Origin: Siphlonurus alternatus | Taxonomy: Eukaryota; Arthropoda; Insecta; Ephemeroptera; Siphlonuridae | Length of the DNA: 64,000 nucleotides | Reading direction: 5' to 3' | NCBI GenBank assembly: GCA_949825025.1 | Contig: OX463778.1 | Location: forward strand, 20,676,196 to 20,740,195 | In this document: positions 54,901 to 64,000 of the stretch, piece by piece | Position numbering within the stretch: position 1 is the stretch's first letter | Layout: each line of letters opens with the position of its first letter | Program-made: the position numbers and the translations under genes | The notes under the pieces: generated by a model | What the model was told of the DNA's origin: nothing | The model's database searches: none | The model's input: the letters and a program-made list of their open reading frames with translations, nothing else

Positions 54901-55358
54901 TGTGACAGATCTTTACAATAAGTAAATTCCTCTGAAAAAAAACACGGGGAAGCTATTAGCTACAGAAGTTACACTAATATCGTTGGGTCTTAGATAGCTG
55001 AGGACCAAAAAATTGAAATTTCATATTGGCAACCAACTCATTTTTTGATCCCATGCAATTTGAACCTTATCAACAGTCGAGGAAAGTAGAGCCCGACCAC
55101 GCCCACCACGAGCCCGGCATGCCGTTCGCCTACAACTACGCCGTCAAGGATGACTCTTACGGTACCGACTTTTCGGAGAACGCCGAGTCTGACGGAGATG
55201 TAGTTCGTGGGGAGTACCGCGTGGCGCTGCCTGACGGTCGTCTTCAGATCGTGCGCTACACCGCCGACTGGAAGAACGGTTACAACGCAGAGGTCACGTA
55301 CGAGGGAACCGCCGTCTACCCTGAACCAAGCAACAAGAAGACCAACGGACCTTATTAA
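51951..55358 (+). CDS. RR-type (pro-resilin-like) cuticle protein, gene 2 of cluster
   Basis: Exons are 51951-51965 (MGYIK), 54396-54563 and 55077-55358, with introns of 2430 and 513 nt and phase-0 junctions (AAG|gtatac, tgttcacag|GCA, ACG|gtaact, caacag|TCG). The product is 154 residues. Residues 1-19 are a signal peptide ending AVAVSA. Residues 20-61 are a Pro-rich arm with KYLPPTTP and STYLPPPAP motifs. The RR chitin-binding domain spans about 76-143, with GEYRVALPDGR, YTADWKNGY and VTYEG, and the tail is PEPSNKKTNGPY. A second acceptor 15 nt downstream (gtagag|CCC, exon from 55092) would remove SRKVE and give 149 residues, starting PDHAHH exactly as gene 3 does. Intron 1 is swollen by two fold-back elements. 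It lies about 7 kb downstream of gene 1 on the same strand. Family role as for gene 1: secreted, chitin-binding, cuticular. The exact acceptor of exon 3 is the main uncertainty. Confidence 0.9.
52576..52930. mobile_element. Fold-back element with TTAA ends, inside intron 1 of cuticle gene 2
   Basis: Two arms of about 170 bp are almost perfect reverse complements around a short loop near 52753. The ends read TTAAGGGTAAGGTAACGCC and, in reverse, GGCGTTACCTTACCCTTAA. The TTAA at both ends fits a TTAA target duplication, as in piggyBac-type insertions. There is no coding capacity, so it is a non-autonomous MITE. The near-perfect arms suggest recent insertion. Confidence 0.85.
53019..53096. mobile_element. 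Small fold-back element in intron 1 of cuticle gene 2
   Basis: Terminal inverted repeats TGTACACTCCATT / AATGGAGTGTACA bracket an imperfect hairpin with inner arms TGTCCGAT / ATCGGACA. The total is about 78 bp. It is probably a tiny MITE; the family is not recognised. Confidence 0.6.
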
Positions 55359-55801
55359 ATGTAGGGATTCTGAACCTTATTAATATTTATAAGTTTAATA
55401 ATTATTTAGCTTTTGTAGGTACTCAAGTAAAGGTAGAAAAAAGGTGAAATTAGTAGTAAAGTAACGTAAAAATTGTTCAAAATTTGATTTTAAATATTTT
55501 AATAGCTATTTTTTGTGTTTGTGCGTACTTTTACATGCCATAATTTACATGGCATGTGCTTCCGTCAAAGAGTATTAAATTATCTTTACTTTAGTAATAA
55601 TTATTTTTTCTAAATATAATTTATTGATAATATATAGTTTTATATATATTATCATTATGAATTCGTGTTTGCCAATTATGTAATTGATATAAAACAAATT
55701 ATTTATTAAAATATAGTCTCAATATTTTTATGAACATATTTCTCAACTTCACCGAAGAGTATGATGTAACACAATAATTATATGAGCTGTAAAAAAAATG
55801 T

Positions 55802-55807
55802 AATAAA
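55802..55807 (+). terminator. Poly(A) signal of cuticle gene 2
   Basis: AATAAA occurs about 445 nt after the stop codon. The surrounding block (tatgatgtaa, ctgtaaaa, taataaaa, then aatccca and gttttattgt) is matched at the end of gene 3, so both genes appear to keep the same ancestral 3' end. Confidence 0.7.
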
Positions 55808-56184
55808 ATATCATTTTAATCCCATGCAAATGAAGTTTTATTGTGTACAAGTTACTTAGTATGTGCATGAGCAATCAATTATTAAATAAGTGCTGTAAAA
55901 ATTAAACTTAAAGAGAGAAGCCTTCAAAAATAATAAATAAATAACTACTGATAATAATTATTTAGTACAAGGTAATTTTGACTTAGCATTATTATTTACG
56001 ATAATTAGATGCATTATATTTTTATTTCTACGGGCATAATAGTTATCCATTCGATTTTAGATTTTATTCATGAAAATTGATAATATATGAGATACAGTCA
56101 ATAGCAAATAAAATAAAGAAACAATGGTCCTTTGTTATCTCGCTACAAAGTTTCAATCCCTTACTTATTGCAGACTTATAACTG

Positions 56185-56387
56185 AGCGGTTTTCAAACAA
56201 TGGGACGCATCCCAAATTTGGGACAGTGACATTTTTCGTCTGGGACTTCATCAAAATTGGGTAATGGCGACAAGGCTATATGGTTAATAAGGTAGGGAAA
56301 TAGGAAAGCTGTGGGGTAGAAAAAATGGGACATCATCTTTGAATTGAATATTATCTGGGACTCGAGTCAAAAAGTTTGAAAACCGCT
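56185..56387. mobile_element. hAT-like MITE between cuticle genes 2 and 3
   Basis: AGCGGTTTTCAAAC at the left and GTTTGAAAACCGCT at the right are perfect 14-bp inverted ends of a 203-bp element, like the ends of many hAT-derived elements. The interior repeats gggac words (ccaaatttgggacag, gtctgggacttc). No convincing 8-bp duplication was seen. Confidence 0.65.
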
Positions 56388-56779
56388 AAATCTATCTAAA
56401 CACAGCTCTCTTAAAAATATCACACTCTCAACGATGCCCACTCACTCACCAATCAAGCGGGCACAGTTGATAAAGCAAAGATGCACAGAGTTGTGATATG
56501 CTAAGAGGAAATTGAAACTTTGTATCGTGACAACAAAGGATCATTGTCGTTTCATTTTATGTGCTATTGACTGTACATGCAGTGTGTTTCAGACTTCATT
56601 CAACATCATATTACTTTTCATGTATTTACAATACATCATAAAAACAATAATTAAAGGTAAACTAATTTATTCACTTATTAGACTTATTGTTTTTCCACGA
56701 TGCCATATTATCTCATCTCAATGATTTTCTGAATATGTGCATATACACATAATATATACATATTGGAGATGTATTATAT

Positions 56780-57035
56780 ATATCATGTATTCATAATATG
56801 GCATTTCTGTATTGGATCCAATAAACAAATCAAATCAAATCAAATCAAATCAAATCAAATCAAATCAAATCAAATCAAATCAAATCAAATCAAATCAAAT
56901 CAAATCAAATCAAATCAAATCAAATCAAATCAAATCAAATCAAATCAAATCAAATCAAATCAAATCAAATCAAATCAAATCAAATCAAATCAAATCAAAT
57001 CAAATCAAATCAAATCAAATCAAATCAAATCAAAT
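56780..57035 (+). repeat. (CAAAT)42 microsatellite on a retroposon-like tail
   Basis: From 56826 to 57035 the unit CAAAT repeats 42 times without interruption (210 bp). It is preceded by ttggatccaataaacaaat. A short copy of the same junction (gtaataaacaaatcaaatca on the minus strand) lies at 39615-39645, so the array probably grew from a LINE-type 3' tail. The long open frames across it, encoding repeated N-Q-I-K-S, are artefacts. Confidence 0.9.
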
Positions 57036-58434
57036 AAGTGTAAAGATTAAACCAGCGTGCCAGACGGTATGCGACAGCTTTGAGAACATCTCGATACAAT
57101 GTTTAATACGATAATGTTTTGAATTATAAAAAAAATATATATAAAATTTGAAAAAAAAAATTTGAAACGCACCTTATTTTATCACTTGTTAATAGCTTTT
57201 AAATAGTTATTAGACGGCGGAGTGGTATAATAGAGAATTTTATTTGCAGGAAAAAGAGTAAAGAACTTATTATAAATATTTAAAATGGTTCAAGTAAAAA
57301 AATGTGAGGTGAAAAAACTGTTAGAAATTAAATTTACAAACTTTTGCTCACCTCAGAATTTTGATTTTTTTTTTTTTTTTTTTTTTTAATATTTTTAAAT
57401 AATTTTTTGAAGGTTTCCTCCTATGCTTATACATAGCACAGCTCTACCAACAAGGATGCTGACGATCGTTGATACTTGCAGATTTGACGTCATGTTGCAA
57501 GTGCCTAGTTGAATACAAAAGCCGTGTGTGATGTGTGTGACTTAAGTTTAACACGTAAAACAGGTATAGTTAAACGTGGTTAAGCTAAACGTGGTTATAA
57601 ATCTGGCTAACTGCTTCATGAATCGCGCCCTATATCACCTATTTAGGATGTCAAATTAACTTCTTATCATACGAGTATGTCTATATATGTTGTTATAATG
57701 CTATGCAAATAAGAAGGAGAGTTTTGCTAGATCATATATTTTAAAGTGAATTTCTAGCTTAAATTAATTTAATATGCCTTGTATTATTTGAATCAGCTTA
57801 AAAATACTTTAAAATATGAAAGCTTTGATTAGGGGAAAAAATATAATAATGAATAAAAATAATTGAAAATACACTCAATCTTGTTATCCCAATTAGAGAA
57901 ATTTCAAACCTAACACCTCCATGTACTAAATAAAAACTCAAAACAGAGCAGATGTGAATATTATGCTCCCTCTAGTCATACATAAGTTATGAGAGATTTG
58001 AATGAAAAAGCAGAGATGATACAGTATGTCTACAAGGAAAAATAGGAAGGTAATTTTGTGTTATTAAATGAACCTGTTTTCATTTAAATGTATGCACGTA
58101 TACCGTATTAAATATTACAAGGTAATATATCTCATTACAAAACATGTAAGGGGATGTTAAAAAAAAACTTAGCACTGATATTAGGTAGTCTAATTAGTTA
58201 TTTAAAAAAAATATTATACAAACATTTTCTACGCAAAAAAACATGCAGTAACAGTTAGTAACAGAGGATAATGTTCACTAATTACTTTCAACATCACTGC
58301 TACAAAACTGGTGTTCCTCAGAATGAGATACGAGATAATCAAAATAATGCATTTATTAAATTAATAAAGGGGCTATTTACAACTTACCATTGTTATAGCA
58401 TACATTTTAAACTAGAAATGTTCATTAACAGATT

Positions 58435-58712
58435 TAAATGAATAGAGGGTACCAAATTATGCTACTCTGATTTTTTTCAGATTTTTTTTAGAGTAACGGA
58501 ACTATTTTTAAACAAATTTTGAAAGTTTTGTAAGTTATGTTGGTCCCCTGGGATCCTTAATAAAAAGGATAGGGCCTAAACGCATGTTGACATTGATGAC
58601 GCCTCCAAGAAGCGTGGCCGCATTTTTAATGTTTATTTAAAAATAGTTTCGGGACTCAGAAAAATCTGAAAAAATTCAGAGCAGCATAATTCGGTAGCCT
58701 CTATTTATTTCT
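58435..58712. mobile_element. Fold-back element, family A copy 3, between cuticle genes 2 and 3
   Basis: Arms AATAGAGGGTACCAAATTATG and GCATAATTCGGTAGCCTCTA are inverted. The interior holds ttaataaaaaggataggg and gacgcctccaagaagcgtgg, the same blocks as copy 1 read from the other strand. It ends about 640 bp before the gene 3 start codon. Confidence 0.75.
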
Positions 58713-59253
58713 GCAGATTTTTTTTTCATATCTGTTTCCATTAGATAAATTCTTAGGCTATAATTTATGATATTTTTTGTACAATTTTTTTAGCTCCTTA
58801 CAGAATTTTCTAAATGTTAATTAAATGTAATAATATTGATTTTATTAAACACAAATAGTGTACAAATACATTTAAACATAAAAAATAAAACATATATTAT
58901 ATAGAATATAGACACAAAAAGAGTTATGGAATAAAAAATTAAATTAAAAATTGCTAAAAATTGATAAATATAAAATACATAATATTATACATATTATTGT
59001 AACAGAAATAGTAATTGTGGAGGCAATATAACATCTCCTTTGGCATAATCAAATCATATAGTAATAATATCACCTTCATAATTAGGAAGGGTTTTAGTGA
59101 AAAAACTGAAGCAATGCATTATGAATGTATGATGAGACTTTTAATGACATGTATTAAACGTCAACGTAATTAGCTAAGTACGCTCATTTCTTGCATGATC
59201 CTTATTGAGCTTGTTTACCTTATTTGAAAATGTTCCGAATTTGATGGCGAGTG

Positions 59254-59266
59254 CCAGGGTCACTTG
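59254..59266 (+). promoter_or_regulatory. Nuclear-receptor-like half-site upstream of gene 3
   Basis: CCAGGGTCACTTG lies about 30 nt before the TATA box and is followed by GGTCGGT at 59273-59279. It resembles the block upstream of gene 2, inverted there. The resemblance is seen in sequence; binding by a moulting-pathway receptor is inferred. Confidence 0.3.
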
Positions 59267-59295
59267 CCTGACGGTCGGTACTGATCTCGAGCAGC

Positions 59296-59304
59296 TATAT
59301 AAAG
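59296..59304 (+). promoter_or_regulatory. TATA box of cuticle gene 3
   Basis: TATATAAAG lies 59 nt before the ATG. An initiator-like TCATT at 59326-59330 sits about 30 nt downstream, so the 5' UTR would be under 30 nt. The downstream gcgcatctctatcag recalls the GCATCTTC of genes 1 and 2. Confidence 0.75.
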
Positions 59305-59354
59305 TGAGCGCATCTCTATCAGGCATCATTCGTCTCAACGATCCAAGTCGCATC

Positions 59355-60414
59355 ATGGTGAACATCAAGGTACTTGATTTACATATTTACTAAAAACACG
59401 AAGTTAACATTTTCTTCGTTCTCCACAGGCAGTATTGGCGGTCGTGTTCATGGCGGTGGCAGCGAGCGCAATTCCACAGTACCCTCCCCCAGGACCCCCC
59501 AGCACCTACCTTCCTCCCATCACCTCCCCCAACACGAAACCCCCAAACACCTACCTGCCTCCCGTAAATACCACTGAGGAAACGGTAAGGAAAAACCCTG
59601 AGAAATTGAGTATGAAATGTGATTGTGTTCTTAGTCTCTTAGCACCAATTTAGGAACTCAAATTTTTATCACAAAATTCAGAACTCTTAATTTTTAATAC
59701 ATTTAGCGGCCCTTGATACTCATGCACTGAATCTTTGCTATATTTTTTAAAATATCCCTTTATTTCTTGTGTTAAATTTTATTTATAAATAAATTAAATT
59801 TTCACTCAAAAAATAATAGTGTGTAATAATAATAATCACGTTTTTCTGCATTTTCTAGATATATATTATCATATAGATATTTAATTTGCAAATTATTTAA
59901 TTAATTTTTTATCTTAAGTAGAAACTAAAAATATTACTTCTTGGTACATTATTGGTTCCAATAAAGAAAAAATATATATAAAATTATATTAACAATTCAC
60001 ACAGTTTTATCATTTAGAGATGTAAAAATGTCTTCACAATTATATAAATATTACATCATTTTTTATTCTACGGTACTTGTATGACAGGATCTATTTTTGC
60101 TTTATTTTTCATTTAGTGAATATCTGATCTGAAATTTATGTCAAAAGCCCGACCACGCCCACCACGAGCACGGCATGCCATTCGCCTACAAGTACGCCGT
60201 CAAGGATGACACTTTCCGTACTGACTTTTCGGAGAACGCAGATTCTAACGGAGATGTAGTTCGTGGGGAGTACCGCGTGGCGCTGCCTGACGGTCGTCTT
60301 CAGATCGTGCGCTACACCGCCGACTGGAAGAACGGTTACAACGCAGAGGTCACGTACGAGGGAACCGCCGTCTACCCTGAACCAAGCAACAAGAAGACCA
60401 ACGGACCTTATTAA
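59355..60414 (+). CDS. RR-type (pro-resilin-like) cuticle protein, gene 3 of cluster
   Basis: Exons are 59355-59369 (MVNIK), 59429-59584 and 60148-60414, with introns of 59 and 563 nt, both phase 0 (AAG|gtactt, ctccacag|GCA, ACG|gtaagg, tcaaaag|CCC). The product is 145 residues. A signal peptide covers 1-19 (hydrophobic AVLAVVFMAVAASA). A short Pro-rich arm follows at 20-57 with STYLPPITSP and NTYLPPVN. The RR domain spans about 67-134 with the same core residues as gene 2. Its exon 3 is identical to that of gene 2 from 60248 through the stop codon. The exon 3 acceptor has a poor pyrimidine tract, but an earlier AG (60115-60116) would break the frame. It differs from gene 2 in the 5' part of the RR exon (KYAVKDDTFRTD against NYAVKDDSYGTD), replacing a Tyr-Gly with Phe-Arg. 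It is probably a functional secreted cuticle protein. Confidence 0.9.
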
Positions 60415-60884
60415 ATATAAGGGCTCATAATTAGTAAGATGCAATCGATCACTTAAGTTTATATAAAAAAAAAATTGGAAACATTTGCTACTGTTCAAAA
60501 GGTGAAATTTAGTTTAATTAATGATTGTAATTGAATTTCTTCTAAATTTTCTACTACTGTAACTTATACTTAGTTATTTGGCAAAACTAGAATTTGATTC
60601 TATCACTTTTAACAATATTAATTAATATGAGTACTCCAAGTAACTGATGAAATGGAACGTGAAGTTTTATACGTATATACTATAAAGTATTATAATATAT
60701 ATTAATAATATTATATATAATTTTGTGTAAAAAAATGTTAACAAATTATTTATTTTAAAAGTATTAAGTCTCAATTCTTTTATTCACGTAAATTTTGTAA
60801 TAAAATAAAAAGTGCTATACTTTTCAATATAAATGAAAAATATGATGTAATATATATGACCGTAATTGTGAACTGTAAAAATTT

Positions 60885-60890
60885 AATAAA
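60885..60890 (+). terminator. Poly(A) signal of cuticle gene 3
   Basis: AATAAA occurs about 470 nt after the stop codon, in a block matching the gene 2 3' end (tatgatgtaa, aactgtaaaa, ttaataaaac, aatccca, gttttattgt). Conservation within an otherwise diverged 3' UTR supports it as the true transcript end. Confidence 0.7.
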
Positions 60891-61089
60891 ACTGTAATTA
60901 ATCCCAAAAGCAACAAAGTTTTATTGTTTGAGTCATACACTATTCAGCTAGCGTGCAGTATATAGTACAAAGGAACATAATTAATCATAACAGATGATCG
61001 AGCTATCAGTGCATACATGCCGTCTCAATAATTTTAGCTGTAACTTTATACATAATTAGGTAAATTAAAATAGTGCTAATGAATCATAA

Positions 61090-61122
61090 TATATATATAT
61101 ATTTATATATATATATATATAT
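61090..61122. repeat. (TA)n microsatellite
   Basis: Two runs of alternating TA are separated by a short ttta break, in A+T-rich sequence downstream of gene 3. Confidence 0.85.
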
Positions 61123-61544
61123 GAAACGTAAAATGTTAATATAATCATTAAAATTAGTTTTTATGCTCATTTGGTGGTAATTATGAAAACGACTAAAAAA
61201 TTCAAATTACTTTTTTATTTTATTTTATTTCTCTTTTGAATCCTTATCAAACATACTTAATATAATATATAAATATATTATTAATGAAATAATAAATCAA
61301 TAATAATAATAATAATAAATTATAATGCATTCACAAAACATGTGTAATCATTAGATATATATATTAAGTTTTCTTTAAATAATATATATTATAATTATAT
61401 TATATAAAATCATGCTAGTTAAGCACAGAATTAGCCTAAATGCACCATGTTTAAAATTAGTACTTGATTGAACCTATGATGTAGGATGACTTTTTTTACT
61501 ATTAAGATAGTTAAAATAAGGTTGTGATGGAGGTGTGGCGATCA

Positions 61545-61745
61545 GGTCTCGTCAGATATCCAAAGTGAAGCAAAACCGAGCGTGGTTGGGTAAACATTTT
61601 TGACGATTCCCACCCAGGGGTAAATCGTTACGCCTTTTCACTATTTGGTTCCCCTGGTTTGGACCATTGCACTTCCGTTCAATTCACAAAAACTTTAGGT
61701 TTTATCCTGACTGAGGTTTCCATGTTTCCCTCAGTCACAAACAAA
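61545..61745 (+). mobile_element. 5S-headed SINE family member, diverged
   Basis: The body cctgactgaggtttccatgt and ttccctcagtcacaaac matches the other copies well. The head is divergent (gattcccacccaggggtaaa). It lies 1.1 kb downstream of cuticle gene 3. Confidence 0.5.
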
Positions 61746-62001
61746 TTCATATAACTTCATTCGACAATGCTCGTATCTTAACTCTTACCTGATTATTACG
61801 ACGATCTGTCTCCAACAATGAATCAGAAAGTCACTAAATGCTTGCATCAGCATGATAATTTTAAATTTTAAATGAAAAATTGTACACAATTATATTACAA
61901 AATGTCCCGCAGTAACATAATAATTATAATTAAGAATGATTTAATTATTACATTTTTTGTAGTATGTAACCTATGTGTATTTAGTATTTTTCAATTCATG
62001 T

Positions 62002-62134
<133 letters not shown>

Positions 62135-62515
62135 ATCGTATTAATTATTATTTATTTATTTTTTATTTTGCTTATTCATAGAATTCAAAATAAGACATAT
62201 TAATTACATAAAATAATAAAAATATACAGTGCATACCCCAAGAGTTTAAAAAACTCATACCAGGAAACGTCAATTTCATTAATTATCTTGGTGAGAAGAT
62301 GACAAATAAAATAATAAATTTAATTACTATAAACCAACTGCAAAATAAAAAATAAAGAAATAATACATAAAATAGACTCACAACGCAACAATATAATAAA
62401 TCTGTGAAAATTATATGATAGCTCAGAACAACTAGAACAACTTCAGAAATTAATTTTATATAGAGTACATAAAAACGGACACAAAATTCAATGCTCATTT
62501 TGAATTTAAATTTAG

Positions 62516-62829
62516 AAAGTTAAACTCAGTAGAGGAAAACAATAACTCCTGGACCAATAATTTAAAATATTTTTAAAATCCTAGTCTAATATATACGTTG
62601 GCACCAAAGCCCGAATTCGGGCAAAGTCCGAATTCGGGCAAAGTCCGAATTCAGGCAAAGTCCGAAAAAAATGCGCACATCTAGGTAGTAGTAAAGTTAA
62701 ACTCAGTAGAGGAAAACAATAACTCCTGGACCAATAATTTAAAATATTTTTGAAATCCTAGTCTAATATATACGTTGGCACCAAAGCCCGAATTCGGGCA
62801 AAGCCCGAAAAAAATGCGCACATCTAGGT
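62516..62829. repeat. Recent tandem duplication carrying a 17-bp minisatellite
   Basis: Copy A (62516-62686) and copy B (62693-62829) share the same order: aaagttaaactcagtagagg, then tacgttggcaccaaagcc, a repeat block, and atgcgcacatctaggt. Outside the block I see one base difference (atttttaaaatcc against atttttgaaatcc). Copy A has three units of CGAATTCGGGCAAAGTC-type repeat (62612-62662); copy B has one. The 34-bp length difference is exactly two units. Confidence 0.9.
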
Positions 62830-62854
62830 GTGCCCCTAGCGATTTGAACAAAGC

Positions 62855-63005
62855 CTGAAATTAACAAATATTTCAGGCTTTGCTCATTTAAATTTGATCA
62901 TTTCTAGAATTAGAAGTGCTCAAATCGAAAAAAGCAAACCCCGACGAGAAGTTTTATTTCGGGCTTTGCTCATTTAAATTTGGTCATTTCTAGAAGTGCT
63001 CAAAG
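62855..63005. repeat. Direct repeats next to the minisatellite
   Basis: GGCTTTGCTCATTTAAATTT then G(A/G)TCATTTCTAGAA occurs twice (about 62877-62909 and 62959-62994), followed by aagtgctcaaa each time. Related words (aaagcctgaaatt) link it to the adjacent duplication. Confidence 0.75.
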
Positions 63006-63046
63006 CAAAATGAAAAATAATAACTGGAAATTGTGCTGTATTATAG

Positions 63047-63564
63047 TAATAAAACAATAAAATAATGCAAATTTAATAACATTTTAATTATATCACTTTT
63101 TTAATTAAATTATAAAAAGACAAATTTAACATTAGCATATGTATAGCTATTTTTTTTTTATTTATTTTAAAATGTCATGATAGCAATCCCTGCAAAAATA
63201 AGTCAAGTTAATCATCAGGTGTAATAATTATTTATTTTGCATACCTAAATTTTCATTTTTAATTGGTAGTTTTCGTACTATCTTGAGGAGCTCTTTGCTT
63301 ATTAGCAAGTTATATATATTAAGTTAAAATTATTTTATAATATATCACCTGCATGTAATAAATTTATTAAAATTAGGTAACATACAATATTAAAATGAGA
63401 AGTGTGACAAAATCGCATTTTTCAGTATGACTTGACAGAAAGAAATGATTTAATAAAAAAATAGCTATACACATGCTAATGTTAAATTTGTCTTTTTATA
63501 AATTAATTAAAAAAGTGATCTAAATAAAATGTTATTAAATTTGCATTATTTTATTGTTTTATTA
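63047..63564. repeat. Large inverted repeat, about 110-bp arms
   Basis: Arm 63047-63158 (taataaaacaataaaataat ... gtatagctattttt) is nearly the reverse complement of arm 63454-63564 (aaaaatagctatacacatgc ... ttattgttttatta). A spacer of about 295 bp separates them. Probably a fold-back element; no recognised family and no coding capacity. Confidence 0.85.
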
Positions 63565-64000
63565 TTTATTAACTCGGTATGACTAAATCGGTAAATGATA
63601 ATTAAGTGAATGGTATTATACTGTACATGAACAATAAAACATCGTTCAAATGTGATTAATTAATATATTTTATTACATTTTTACAATTCATAATTAGGCT
63701 CTTAATTGATATAATATATATTTCTTAAAATATTGCAACATCTGTTTTTACTATTTTCTATTTATATTGGAAAGTATGTAGAACATAATTTTATAACAAA
63801 ATGTGCATAAAAATACACAATATTATTAGTCTTTTATTAAACACAGAAAGTGTACATATTAACAGCACTAGAAACATACATTATAGAAAAACATTACAAT
63901 AGAACACATAAAACATACATACAAAACATATATAATAGTTACAGAATAATAGAACAATAGAAAATGATAATAAAACAATATAAAATAAAATAACAGATGA

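Larger units (their letters stand above)
55359..59295. other. Gap between cuticle genes 2 and 3
   Basis: The first 470 nt are the gene 2 3' UTR. Then come the hAT-like MITE at 56185, the (CAAAT)42 array, a T-run at 57366 and fold-back family A copy 3. No other gene seen. Confidence 0.65.

Noticed and set aside
56763..57114. Long N-Q-I-K-S repeat proteins
   Set aside because: Both open frames are products of the pure CAAAT array, with no promoter or other coding signal.
60117..60147. Earlier acceptor (tttttcatttag) for exon 3 of gene 3
   Set aside because: It has a better pyrimidine tract but puts the RR domain out of frame with exon 2.

Overview
The window is a strongly A+T-rich, repeat-filled piece of an animal nuclear genome. 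The intron-bearing genes, the chitin-binding cuticle proteins and the long CT/GA and pentanucleotide microsatellites point to an arthropod. The pro-resilin-like cuticle proteins and the repeat style suggest a crustacean, probably a malacostracan, but the species cannot be named from the sequence. Only about 1.9 kb can be assigned to protein-coding sequence with confidence.

Positions 1-42,000 are intergenic or deep-intronic sequence. They hold transposon debris: a SINE-like family with a 5S-rRNA-like head, two hAT-like miniature elements with 8-bp target duplications, several fold-back elements, two long CT/GA microsatellites and short G+C-richer islands. Some islands could be regulatory DNA or isolated exons, but none can be assigned a gene.

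Positions 42,041-60,910 carry a tandem array of three plus-strand cuticle protein genes, here called genes 1, 2 and 3. Each has the same plan: a TATA box; a short first exon coding five residues (MGYTK, MGYIK or MVNIK); a second exon that finishes the signal peptide and adds a proline-rich tract (YGPP/YLPP motifs); and a third exon coding the Rebers-Riddiford (RR, chitin_bind_4) domain. All introns are phase 0. The predicted proteins are 237, 154 and 145 residues. The RR exons of genes 2 and 3 are identical over 169 nt, and gene 1 differs at one synonymous base over a shared 121 nt, while introns and spacers have diverged. This suggests recent gene conversion or very recent duplication. All three products should be secreted, bind chitin through the RR domain and contribute to an elastic or cross-linked cuticle. 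Shared TATA context and nuclear-receptor-like half-sites are compatible with moult-linked expression, but that is inference.

Positions 60,911-64,000 return to repeats: a CT microsatellite, a very recent tandem duplication carrying a 17-bp minisatellite, and a large inverted repeat.

I found no tRNA gene, intact rRNA gene, CRISPR array, intact transposase or reverse transcriptase, or viral gene. I saw no clear previously undescribed multi-gene system. The most informative signals are the homogenised RR exons and the fold-back elements inside and around the cuticle cluster.
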